Shown here: one piece after another, positions 36,305 through 45,044 of the stretch
Layout: every line of letters begins with the position of its first letter
Position numbering within the stretch: position 1 is the first letter of the stretch
NCBI RefSeq assembly: GCF_000812945.1
Contig: NZ_JSYM01000001.1
Coordinates: 1,736,001-1,800,000, forward strand
Length of the DNA: 64,000 nt
Direction of reading: 5' to 3'
Source: Flavobacterium sp. AED
Lineage (GTDB): Bacteria; Bacteroidota; Bacteroidia; Flavobacteriales; Flavobacteriaceae
The notes under the pieces: generated by a model
The model's input: the letters and a program-made list of their open reading frames with translations, nothing else
The model's database searches: none
What the model was told of the DNA's origin: nothing
Position numbers and translations under genes: made by a program

Positions 36305-38407
36305 ATGATGAAAAATATTTTTCTGTTACTAAGTTTTTTTTGCATTATACCAATAATTAGTAGTCAAGAATTGGTAAAACCACCCAAACCTTTTGGTCCA
36401 TTGCCTACGCAAAAACAAATTGAATGGCACGAAATGGAATCTTATGCTTTTATTCATTTCTCTCTAAATACGTTTACGAACAAAGAATGGGGTTATGGAG
36501 ATGAATCACCTCAATTGTTTAATCCTACTGCTTTAGATGTACGTCAATGGGCTCGGGTTGCTAAGGAAGCGGGGATGAAAGGAATAATATTAGTGGCTAA
36601 ACATCATGATGGATTTTGCTTGTGGCCATCGGTATATACAGAGCGCTCTGTAAAAAATTCTCCTTGGAAAAATGGAAAAGGGGATGTCATTAAAGAATTA
36701 GCAGCAGCTTGTAAAGAATATAATTTAAAATTAGGACTGTATCTTTCTCCATGGGATAGAAATAATCCGGAATATGGTAAACCGGCATATGTTACCTATT
36801 TTAGAAATCAACTAAAAGAATTGTTGACAAATTATGGTGATATTTTTGAAATGTGGTTCGATGGTGCCAATGGAGGTGATGGATATTATGGAGGAGCTAA
36901 TGAGGCAAGAAAAATAAATACACTGGAATATTATAATTGGGAAGAGACTTATAAATTGATCTATACAATAGCTCCTAAAACACTGGTTTGGGGAGTTGGG
37001 CCTTCGGAAGCACGATGGATAGGAAACGAAGAAGGTCGTGCAAATCAAACCAATTGGAGTCTTTTGCGTCAAAAAGATGAATTAGCGGGAAAAGTACACT
37101 ATTCCGAATTTATGTCTGGGCATGAGGACGGAGAAAGATGGGTGCCAGGTGAAGCTGATGTATCAATCAGACCAGGATGGTTTTACCATGCTGTTGAAGA
37201 TGATAAGGTACGATCACTGGATGAATTAGTAGATATTTATTATGAATCTATCGGTCGTAATGCAAATCTTATACTAAATCTGCCTGTTGACAGAAGAGGT
37301 TTAGTTCATGAAAATGATGAAGCCAGACTGAAAGAATTGGTAGCAACTATAAACGCCGATTTTGAAACGGAAGTATTAGCCGGAAGTAAAGTCAGTGCTG
37401 ATAATGTCAGAGGGAACAATGTCCAATTTACTGCTCAAAATGTTATTGATGGGGATAAAAACACCTATTGGGCTACGGATGATAATGTGAAAACGGCATC
37501 TATTATTTTTGATTTTAATCAACCAACACCCGTTAATAGAATCTTGCTTCAAGAATATATAAAACTGGGACAACGTGTTAAGGCATTTACTGTTGAAGCT
37601 AAAGTTGATGGACAATGGAAAACCATTGCTGCTGAAACCACTATTGGTTATAAAAGAATTCTAAGAACCAATAGAGTTATCGCTTCGGCACTACGAGTAA
37701 CGATTACAGATTCAAAAGCAAGTATTGTTATCTCTAATATTCAAGCCTTTAATGCGCCAATTTTTGTGCGTGCTCCCGAGGTAAAACGAGATAAAAATGG
37801 GGAAGTTACTATCAAATCTGAAGCAGGAAACAGTATTTATTACACTGTTGATGGCTCTGATCCATCAGTAAAAAGTATTTTGTATAAGAAACCATTCAGA
37901 TACAATAAAGCAGTTGAAATAAAGGCTATTGCATTAAATACAAAAGAAAATATAAGCAGTGCTATAAAAAGAGCTAAGTATGGAGTTTCTAAGGAAAAAT
38001 GGAAAATAGTTTCAATCTCTAGTGGCGATTTGAATACCGTAAATCGGGTTATAGACGGCAATCCAAATACCGATTGGAGCTTTGGAAGCGATACTGCTAA
38101 ACTTCCTCAGGAAATAGTTATTGATATGGGAGCCCTGCTTAAAATCAACGGGTTTACCTATGTTCCGCAACAAGTGGGTAATGCCCTTAATTTAATAGCT
38201 AATTATGAATTTTATACCAGTACAAATGCTGTAAAATGGACTAAGCAATCTCAAGGAGAGTTCTCAAATATTAAAAACAATCCTATAGAACAACTGAAAA
38301 TTTTTACGGAAGTAAAGGCCAGATATTTGCGTTTTGTAGCTAAATCAGCAGTAGAAAAAGGGCAAACCGTTTCTATTGGAGAAATAAATGTTATTGAAGG
38401 ACATTAG
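36305..38407 (+). CDS. Alpha-L-fucosidase, GH29, with discoidin and chitobiase-type C-terminal modules
   Basis: A retaining exo-fucosidase of 700 residues, exported through a signal peptide (about 1-19). The GH29 barrel (about 25-345) has the HFSLNTF and AKHHDGFCLWPS motifs and the nucleophile Asp186 in MWFDGANGG. After it come an F5/8-type-C (discoidin) module (about 365-480), a chitobiase C-terminal-like module with YYTVDGSDPS (about 490-560), and a second discoidin-like module to the end. Discoidin modules often bind sugars. The start is the ATG of MMKNIF; the upstream TTG reading is rejected. It opens the glycan island. Confidence 0.93.
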   Translation: MMKNIFLLLSFFCIIPIISSQELVKPPKPFGPLPTQKQIEWHEMESYAFIHFSLNTFTNKEWGYGDESPQLFNPTALDVRQWARVAKEAGMKGIILVAKHHDGFCLWPSVYTERSVKNSPWKNGKGDVIKELAAACKEYNLKLGLYLSPWDRNNPEYGKPAYVTYFRNQLKELLTNYGDIFEMWFDGANGGDGYYGGANEARKINTLEYYNWEETYKLIYTIAPKTLVWGVGPSEARWIGNEEGRANQTNWSLLRQKDELAGKVHYSEFMSGHEDGERWVPGEADVSIRPGWFYHAVEDDKVRSLDELVDIYYESIGRNANLILNLPVDRRGLVHENDEARLKELVATINADFETEVLAGSKVSADNVRGNNVQFTAQNVIDGDKNTYWATDDNVKTASIIFDFNQPTPVNRILLQEYIKLGQRVKAFTVEAKVDGQWKTIAAETTIGYKRILRTNRVIASALRVTITDSKASIVISNIQAFNAPIFVRAPEVKRDKNGEVTIKSEAGNSIYYTVDGSDPSVKSILYKKPFRYNKAVEIKAIALNTKENISSAIKRAKYGVSKEKWKIVSISSGDLNTVNRVIDGNPNTDWSFGSDTAKLPQEIVIDMGALLKINGFTYVPQQVGNALNLIANYEFYTSTNAVKWTKQSQGEFSNIKNNPIEQLKIFTEVKARYLRFVAKSAVEKGQTVSIGEINVIEGH

Positions 38408-38538
38408 GTTAGATTGAATTATTGTGTGAAAATCATTTTAAGTTTATAATTATGTCTTTTGCCGAAGGCTATTAGCTGTTAGTCGAATTTTTAATAGTTA
38501 AAGATTTATAAATACTTAATTTTATTTTAATTAATTAA

Positions 38539-40467
38539 ATGAATAACTGGCAAATGATTAAAGAAGGTATAAGTTTTAAAGAAGCAGGGAAGTTTGAAGA
38601 AACACGTTTTGAGAAAATTCACAATGTTATTTTCCATTCCTCTCAAGAAGCTTCGGTATTAGTAGCACAAGAAATAGCAAATATAATTCAGAGAAAAGAA
38701 GAATTAAATGAACCTTGTGTTTTAGGACTGGCAACAGGATCTTCACCAATAAAAGTTTACGAAGAACTGGTTAGAATGCATAAAGAAGGCGGTCTAGATT
38801 TTACAAATGTAGTAACCTTTAATTTAGATGAATATTATCCGATGGATAAGGATAACATTCAGAGTTATTATCAATTCATGCATGAGCATCTTTTTAACCA
38901 TGTAAATATTCTTCCAGAAAATATTAATATTCCAGACGGAAAAGTGAGTAGTGAAGATTTGCACCAATATTGTATTGATTATGAAATGAAGATTAAATAC
39001 TTAGGAGGATTAGATTTTCAGCTGTTAGGTATTGGTAGAACAGGACATATAGGATTTAATGAACCGGGATCTCACATTAATTCCGGAACGCGAAGTATTA
39101 CCCTTGATCATTTGACGCGTGTCGATGCGGCTTCTTCTTTTTTAGGAATCGATAATGTGCCTAGAAAAGCAATCACAATGGGTATTGGCACGGTAAGAAA
39201 TGCCAAAAGAATTGTGCTTCTTGGTTGGGGAATCAGCAAAGCGGGAATTATAAAAAAAACCATTGAAGGAGAAATATCTTCCCGAGTACCAGCTACTTAT
39301 TTACAAGAACATAGCAACACAACGTTTGTTTTAGATACTGAGGCTTCATCAGAGTTAACAAGAGTAAAAACACCTTGGTTAGTTAGACCGTGTATATGGA
39401 CAGAAGAATTAAAATTGAAAGCTGTTGCATGGTTAACTGAATTAACCAAAAAGCCTTTTCTTAAGTTGACTGATAAAGACTATAATGACAACGGTATGTC
39501 TAGTCTTTTAACAGATGAGGGAACTGCATATGATTTAAATATTAAAATGTTTAATAAAATGCAGCAGACAATCACAGGTTGGCCTGGAGGAAAGCCTAAT
39601 GCAGATGATACATATCGACCGGAGCGTTCAACTCCAGTAAGAAAGAGAATTATTATTTTTAGTCCACACCCAGATGATGATGTTATTTCTATGGGAGGAA
39701 CATTTGACCGACTTGTAGAGCAGGGGCATGATGTGCATATTGCGTACCAAACCTCAGGAAACATTGCTGTTTCTAATGAAGAAGCTTTAAAATTTGCTGA
39801 AATTTCCAAAGCTTTAAATGTCAATTCTAAGGAGTCAGAGCATATTATTCAGTTTTTAAAGAACAGATCGGCTAATGAAATAGATTCTTTAGAAGTTAGA
39901 AAATTAAAAGGATTAATTAGAAGAAGCGAATCGTTGGCAGCGACACGTTATCTTGGTGTTGCCGATTCGAATGTACATTTTCTGGATCTTCCTTTTTATG
40001 AAACGGGTACCGTTAAGAAAAACAATCTTTCAGAGGCTGATATTGAAATTATGTGTAATCTGATAGATAGCATAAAACCACATCAAATATATGCCGCTGG
40101 AGATTTAGCAGATCCACATGGCACTCATAAAGTATGTCTGGACAGCTTGTTTGAAGCCCTAAAAATTGTAAAACACAATAGTTATATGGATGATTGTTGG
40201 GTATGGCTGTATCGTGGAGCTTGGCATGAATGGGAATCATATCAAATTGAAATGGCGGTTCCTATGAGTCCGGATCAGGTACTTAAAAAACGTCATGCTA
40301 TTTTTTATCACCAGACTCAAAAAGATGGAGTTATGTTTCAAGGCGATGATAACAGAGAGTTTTGGGTTCGTGTTGAAGACAGAAATAGATTAACAGCAAA
40401 GAAATATCATGATTTAGGATTAGCAGATTATTCCGCTATTGAAGCGTTTAAACGATATCATTTTTAG
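38539..40467 (+). CDS. nagB: Glucosamine-6-phosphate deaminase fused to a PIG-L/LmbE deacetylase-like domain
   Basis: A cytoplasmic 642-residue fusion. Residues about 20-290 are NagB, which converts glucosamine 6-phosphate to fructose 6-phosphate and ammonia (FNLDEYYPMD; GIGRTGHIGFNEPGS). Residues about 365-600 form a PIG-L/LmbE zinc deacetylase-like domain with the metal motif HPDD at 377-380 and a later DPHGTHK histidine pair. Such a fusion could couple removal of an N-acetyl group to deamination, replacing a separate NagA, but that is inference. The layout is common in Bacteroidetes. It follows the fucosidase by 131 bases and ends in a terminator. Confidence 0.92.
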   Translation: MNNWQMIKEGISFKEAGKFEETRFEKIHNVIFHSSQEASVLVAQEIANIIQRKEELNEPCVLGLATGSSPIKVYEELVRMHKEGGLDFTNVVTFNLDEYYPMDKDNIQSYYQFMHEHLFNHVNILPENINIPDGKVSSEDLHQYCIDYEMKIKYLGGLDFQLLGIGRTGHIGFNEPGSHINSGTRSITLDHLTRVDAASSFLGIDNVPRKAITMGIGTVRNAKRIVLLGWGISKAGIIKKTIEGEISSRVPATYLQEHSNTTFVLDTEASSELTRVKTPWLVRPCIWTEELKLKAVAWLTELTKKPFLKLTDKDYNDNGMSSLLTDEGTAYDLNIKMFNKMQQTITGWPGGKPNADDTYRPERSTPVRKRIIIFSPHPDDDVISMGGTFDRLVEQGHDVHIAYQTSGNIAVSNEEALKFAEISKALNVNSKESEHIIQFLKNRSANEIDSLEVRKLKGLIRRSESLAATRYLGVADSNVHFLDLPFYETGTVKKNNLSEADIEIMCNLIDSIKPHQIYAAGDLADPHGTHKVCLDSLFEALKIVKHNSYMDDCWVWLYRGAWHEWESYQIEMAVPMSPDQVLKKRHAIFYHQTQKDGVMFQGDDNREFWVRVEDRNRLTAKKYHDLGLADYSAIEAFKRYHF

Positions 40468-40531
40468 TATGTTGTTTTTAAAAACAATAAATTATTTATG
40501 TGGTTTGTTTGGTTAGTTACCTGGTTTTGTT

Positions 40532-40565
40532 AAAAATGCAACCGTTTTGGTTGCATTTTTTTTTG
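40532..40565 (+). terminator. Terminator after nagB
   Basis: A 12-base perfect stem (AAAAATGCAACC and GGTTGCATTTTT) with a 5-base loop is followed by a long T-run, 65 bases past the nagB stop. Confidence 0.9.
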
Positions 40566-40798
40566 CTTATTATAGTAAGGCATAAATAATCAAGGATGTA
40601 GTAATAATCACTTTTAATTCTTTGAAATTTCAGAGAAATATATTTTTTTAAAATGAAGGGAAAAAAATAATCTGTATGCAATCTAGATTGGTGATTAAAT
40701 CTGAATCAATTCTCAGTCGCGTAAAAAAGAAGTATAATTGGACTAAATTATCAAAGTTTGATAGTTTTAATAAGGCAACCTCTAAAAAGAGGTCTTTA
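40566..40798. other. Gap between nagB and the response regulator gene
   Basis: These convergent genes leave 331 bases between their stops. Besides the nagB terminator I see only a 15-base palindrome (TATCAAA-G-TTTGATA, 40749-40763). A weak stem next to the response regulator stop (AACCTC at 40777 with GAGGT at 40789) may end its transcript. No open frame. Confidence 0.45.
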
Positions 40799-41512
40799 TT
40801 AAATAGAAGAATTTAAAATTTTTTGTTTAACATCATCAATATAAGATCTTCCTATTACGTATCTGAGGCCCTCTATCTCTATGCTATTTCCTTCAACAGC
40901 ATCAATTTTATCAATAGCTATGGTATAGGATCTGTGTATTCTTATAAAATCTCTTTCAGGCAATAAATTAGTGAAATCAGATAGTGTGCTGTGTATGATG
41001 TATTTCCCTGTTAATGTATTTATTTTTAAGTAATCTTTTAAGCTTTCGATAACCAAAATTTCATTTAAAAAAATCTTCTTCATTTTCTTTTTATCTATTT
41101 TGACAAAAATGAATGGGTTTTCTTTACTGTTTTCCACAGTAACTTTACTGGTATTGTTGAGTCTTTTGTTAATCTTGTTTACCGCTTTCATCAATCTGGG
41201 AAACTCAATAGGTTTAACTAAGTAATCCAAAACGTCTAATTCGTAAGTTTCTATAGCAAATTGATCATATGCGCTAGTAATAACTAATAAAGGAGGGTCT
41301 TCTAAACTTTTTATAAAATTTATACCATCTAGAACAGGCATATTAATGTCTAGAAAAATTACATCAATTGTATTGTTTTTTAAAAAATTTAAACCTTCTA
41401 TTGAATTACTAAAGGTGTTTATTAATTCTAAATCTTCAATTTGCTCGATGTAATTTTTAATAACATTAATCGCCAATGGCTCATCATCAATAATCAAACA
41501 CTTTATTTTCAT
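40799..41512 (-). CDS. LytTR-family response regulator
   Basis: A 237-residue regulator. The receiver domain (1-120) has the acidic pair in LIIDDEP and the phosphate acceptor Asp55 in FLDINMPV; a LytTR DNA-binding domain (about 130-235) follows, with the FIRIHRSYTIAIDKI signature. The start is the ATG of MKIKCLII, not an upstream TTG. It lies 67 bases after the histidine kinase gene on the same strand, forming a classical LytS/LytR-type pair. Its place inside the glycan island suggests that it controls these genes; its target sites are not evident. Confidence 0.93.
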   Translation of the reverse strand: MKIKCLIIDDEPLAINVIKNYIEQIEDLELINTFSNSIEGLNFLKNNTIDVIFLDINMPVLDGINFIKSLEDPPLLVITSAYDQFAIETYELDVLDYLVKPIEFPRLMKAVNKINKRLNNTSKVTVENSKENPFIFVKIDKKKMKKIFLNEILVIESLKDYLKINTLTGKYIIHSTLSDFTNLLPERDFIRIHRSYTIAIDKIDAVEGNSIEIEGLRYVIGRSYIDDVKQKILNSSI

Positions 41513-41579
41513 TTCTATTTTATTAGTTTTGGTCAAAATAATTTGAGTGGGGATAATTTAAAAAAAAAGATAAACCGTA

Positions 41580-42641
41580 TTAAGATACTTTAATTACTAG
41601 CTTCACGACAAAATTATTCTTTTTATTTTTAAAAGAAAGCTTATAGTCATTTTTATTATAACCTAAAGCAATTCTTTTTTTTACATTTTCAATTCCGATA
41701 CCACTAGATATATTTAAATTTTCTTTAAGTTTTGTAATGGTAGGCATTGGGTTTGAAATGCTGAAATGAAGAAAATCTTCTTTAACATTAAAATTAATAT
41801 CAATTTTTACTTTTCCGGTATTTTTATTTACGCCATGTTTAAACGCATTTTCAACAAAAGTCAGCAATAAAATAGGCGCTATTTCCTTATCGTGAATATC
41901 CCCAGAGATGGCTATGTTTACTTCTAATCGGTCATCATTTCTGATTCTTTCTAGGTCCAAGTAGTTTTGAATGCAGAGTATTTCGTTTTCTAAAGTTTGT
42001 CTCTTGTTTTTAGTTTCATAAAGCATGTAGCGCATTAACTCCGAAAGCTTTAAAATTATCTTTGGTGTTTTATTAGATTTCTCTACCGATAAAGAATAAA
42101 TGTTATTCAGTGTATTGAAAAAAAAGTGCGGAGAAATTTGTGATTTTAAGAAAAGTAATTCTGTTTCTAATTGTGATTTTTCAAGATCGGTTACTCTTTT
42201 TTGTTCCTTTAAAAAGTCTAATGTAATCTTAATTGCCGTAACAAATGTAATTACATAAAGTTCCCCCATCATCATATCAATAGTATAGTTGAGAGATAAT
42301 TTATCAATAGTTTCTGGTCCTTCCGGCCAAACATTATGAGTTATTAGTAAGTAAGTGAGGTTAAATTTTATAAAGACCATAATAAATATGGCTGATAAAA
42401 TGGAAAGGACATATAATAAGTATCTTTTTCGGTAAACCAAATAAGGCATGAGAACTAAAATATTCAAATAACATAAGGTCATGTGAATGGGAAAGCCCAA
42501 TAAATTTGTTTTCAAGGAATATAAATAATCATTGAAATAGCTCCCCCAACGAAATGTATTAAATAAAAAATAGGTTAGCCAAAATATAATGTGGTAATGC
42601 AGTGGTATTCGGTATAATTTACTAGAGTTGAAAATCATCAT
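41580..42641 (-). CDS. LytS-type sensor histidine kinase
   Basis: A 353-residue membrane kinase with four hydrophobic segments in the first 145 residues, a short coiled coil, then the His_kinase domain with His172 in SQISPHFFFNTLNNIYSL. An ATPase domain follows with FVENAFKHGV and GIGIENVKKR. There is no extracellular sensory domain of size, so it probably senses through its membrane part or a partner such as the nearby symporter. It is divergent from the first GH92 gene, with 126 bases between them, which must hold both promoters. Confidence 0.92.
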   Translation of the reverse strand: MMIFNSSKLYRIPLHYHIIFWLTYFLFNTFRWGSYFNDYLYSLKTNLLGFPIHMTLCYLNILVLMPYLVYRKRYLLYVLSILSAIFIMVFIKFNLTYLLITHNVWPEGPETIDKLSLNYTIDMMMGELYVITFVTAIKITLDFLKEQKRVTDLEKSQLETELLFLKSQISPHFFFNTLNNIYSLSVEKSNKTPKIILKLSELMRYMLYETKNKRQTLENEILCIQNYLDLERIRNDDRLEVNIAISGDIHDKEIAPILLLTFVENAFKHGVNKNTGKVKIDINFNVKEDFLHFSISNPMPTITKLKENLNISSGIGIENVKKRIALGYNKNDYKLSFKNKKNNFVVKLVIKVS

Positions 42642-42767
42642 GGGGAGGAAAGTATGGTTTGTTACTATTTTTTTGATGTTTAGGTCAGTTTATATGTTAT
42701 CCGTCTAAATTAATTTTAGTAGATGTTAAATTTATATAAATTTAAAATTAAATTAAGATTGTTTGAT

Positions 42768-45011
42768 ATGAAGAATTTTTCCTTGCTTGTTTTGTTTGTA
42801 ATTTTAATTACAAGTTGTAAAATAAAGATAAATAAAAATAACCTCCAAGAAGATATTTTTGTTGACCGTGTAAATCCTTTTTTGGGTACTGGAGGTCATG
42901 GCCATACGTATCCTGGTGCAACTGTTCCTTTTGGGATGCTGCAAGTAAGTCCTGATAATGGGATTTCGAGCTGGGATTGGTGCTCTGGTTATCATTATTC
43001 GGACTCTATTGTGGCTGGTTTCAGTCATTTGCATTTAAGCGGAACTGGGATTGGTGATTTAACCGACATATTGTTTATGCCAATAAATAAAAAAGTCGAT
43101 TTAACTGCAAAAACAACTTCCCGCGATCAGCTTCCTTATAAATCATCTTATAGCCATGCTAACGAAAAAGCTACTCCGGGTTATTATCAAGTTTACCTCG
43201 AAGATCCTAAAATTAATGTAGAATTAACATCGACTCAACGTACTGCATTTCATAAATATACATTTGCTAATGGAGATAAACAATCTGTTGTCGTTGATCT
43301 TGGTTTTGCAATTAATTGGGATAAAGCCTTAAAAACAAGTATCACAATTGAAGACAAGTATACCATAAGCGGGTATCGTTTTAGTACTGGATGGGCAAAA
43401 AATCAGAAAGTATTTTTTGTGGCTAAATTTTCTAAACCTATTTCAGAAACGATATTAACCGCTGATAAAAAAATAATTTCAGGAGCAGTAGCAGACGGCG
43501 AAAATACTGCCTTACAATTATTTTTTAATGCGAATAACAGTAATGAGTTGCTTGTTAAAGTGGCTTTGTCTTCTGTTAGTATTGCTAATGCAAAAGACAA
43601 TTTGGAGGCTGAGAACTTCAATTTTGAAAATGTAAAATCAAAAGCAGCAACAACTTGGAACACTGCTTTAAATAAAATTACAGTAGAAACTCCAGTAGAT
43701 TCACTAAAAACAATGTTTTATACCGCTATGTATCATACGCAATTAGCGCCTGTAACATATAGTGATAAAAATGGGCAATTTAGAAAAGAGAATGACGAAA
43801 TTGTTACTGCAAAAAATTACACTGCTTATTCCACTTTATCACTTTGGGACACTTTCAGAGCCGAAAATCCTTTATTGACTTTAGTAGCACCAGATAAGGT
43901 TTCGGATCTAGTAAATTCTATGTTAGCGTATTATGATACTAAAAAAATATTACCCGTTTGGACTCTTTATGCTAATGAAACCAATACGATGACTGGTTAT
44001 CATTCTATTCCTGTAATCGTAGATGCTTACAAAAAAGGGATTAAAGGCTTTGATGCTGAAAAAGCCTATAGTGCGATGAAAGCGACTATGATGCAAGACG
44101 AACGCGGATTGAATTTGTACAAAAAATACGGTTTTATTCCCTATAATTTGTTAGACGAATCAGTTACCATTACGTTAGAATATGCGTATGATGATTGGTG
44201 TGTGGCACAAATGGCGAAAGCGTTAGGAAAAAATGAAGAGTATCAATTTTTTCTAAACCGATCAAAAGCGTATCACTATTTATTTGATCCAGCAACAGGA
44301 TTTATGAGAGGAAAATCATCAGATGGAAAATCATGGAACGAACCTTTTGATCCCAAACATTCAAATCATAGAGAACATACTGATTATACCGAAGGGAATG
44401 CATGGCAACACAGTTGGTTTGTACCACAAAATGTAGAAGATTTTATTTCGTTACACGGAAGCAATGAAATTTTCACAAAACGTTTAGAGCAGTTATTTAC
44501 TGAGAGTTCAGAGATTACAGGAAGTAATGTTTCTGCTGATATTTCAGGATTAATTGGTCAATATGCACATGGTAATGAACCAAGTCATCACATTGCTTAT
44601 ATGTTTAACCGCGCTGGTCAACCTTGGCGAACACAATATTGGGTACGCCACATTTTAGATACGCAATACAATACCACACCAAACGGATTAAGCGGGAATG
44701 AAGATTGTGGGCAAATGTCGGCTTGGTATGTATTTAGTTCAATGGGATTGTATCCTATGAATCCAGCTTCGGGAGAATACGAAATTGGAAGTCCAATTTT
44801 CGAAAAAGCAACAATCAATCTTCAAGAGGGAAAAACGTTTGTAATTGAAGCAGAAAATGTTTCAGACAAAAAATTTTATATCCAGTCAGCTACATTAAAC
44901 GGTGTTGCATTTGATAAAACAGCAATCACACATCAACAAATAGTACAAGGCGGAATTTTACATTTTGTGATGGGATCCAAACCTAATAAAAACTGGGGTT
45001 TAACAAAATAA
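42768..45011 (+). CDS. GH92 exo-alpha-mannosidase, lipoprotein (first copy)
   Basis: GH92 enzymes are calcium-dependent inverting alpha-mannosidases that trim mannose from N-glycans. This 747-residue protein has a lipoprotein signal with Cys17 (ILITSCKIK), so it is anchored in the envelope. Family features seen are VNPFLGTGGHGHTYPGA, PFGMLQVSPDNG, AHGNEPSHHIAY and the acidic GNEDCGQMSAWYVFSSMG segment thought to hold the catalytic base. The start is the ATG of MKNFSLL, not one 15 codons earlier. It opens the long rightward operon. Confidence 0.95.
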   Translation: MKNFSLLVLFVILITSCKIKINKNNLQEDIFVDRVNPFLGTGGHGHTYPGATVPFGMLQVSPDNGISSWDWCSGYHYSDSIVAGFSHLHLSGTGIGDLTDILFMPINKKVDLTAKTTSRDQLPYKSSYSHANEKATPGYYQVYLEDPKINVELTSTQRTAFHKYTFANGDKQSVVVDLGFAINWDKALKTSITIEDKYTISGYRFSTGWAKNQKVFFVAKFSKPISETILTADKKIISGAVADGENTALQLFFNANNSNELLVKVALSSVSIANAKDNLEAENFNFENVKSKAATTWNTALNKITVETPVDSLKTMFYTAMYHTQLAPVTYSDKNGQFRKENDEIVTAKNYTAYSTLSLWDTFRAENPLLTLVAPDKVSDLVNSMLAYYDTKKILPVWTLYANETNTMTGYHSIPVIVDAYKKGIKGFDAEKAYSAMKATMMQDERGLNLYKKYGFIPYNLLDESVTITLEYAYDDWCVAQMAKALGKNEEYQFFLNRSKAYHYLFDPATGFMRGKSSDGKSWNEPFDPKHSNHREHTDYTEGNAWQHSWFVPQNVEDFISLHGSNEIFTKRLEQLFTESSEITGSNVSADISGLIGQYAHGNEPSHHIAYMFNRAGQPWRTQYWVRHILDTQYNTTPNGLSGNEDCGQMSAWYVFSSMGLYPMNPASGEYEIGSPIFEKATINLQEGKTFVIEAENVSDKKFYIQSATLNGVAFDKTAITHQQIVQGGILHFVMGSKPNKNWGLTK

Positions 45012-45044
45012 CCAACCAAATTAATTAACTAATAAATAAAATTA

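Noticed and set aside
42685..42693. TCAGTTTAT as a LytTR half-site upstream of the first GH92 gene
   Set aside because: It fits the half-site pattern, but no second half was found at the expected distance.
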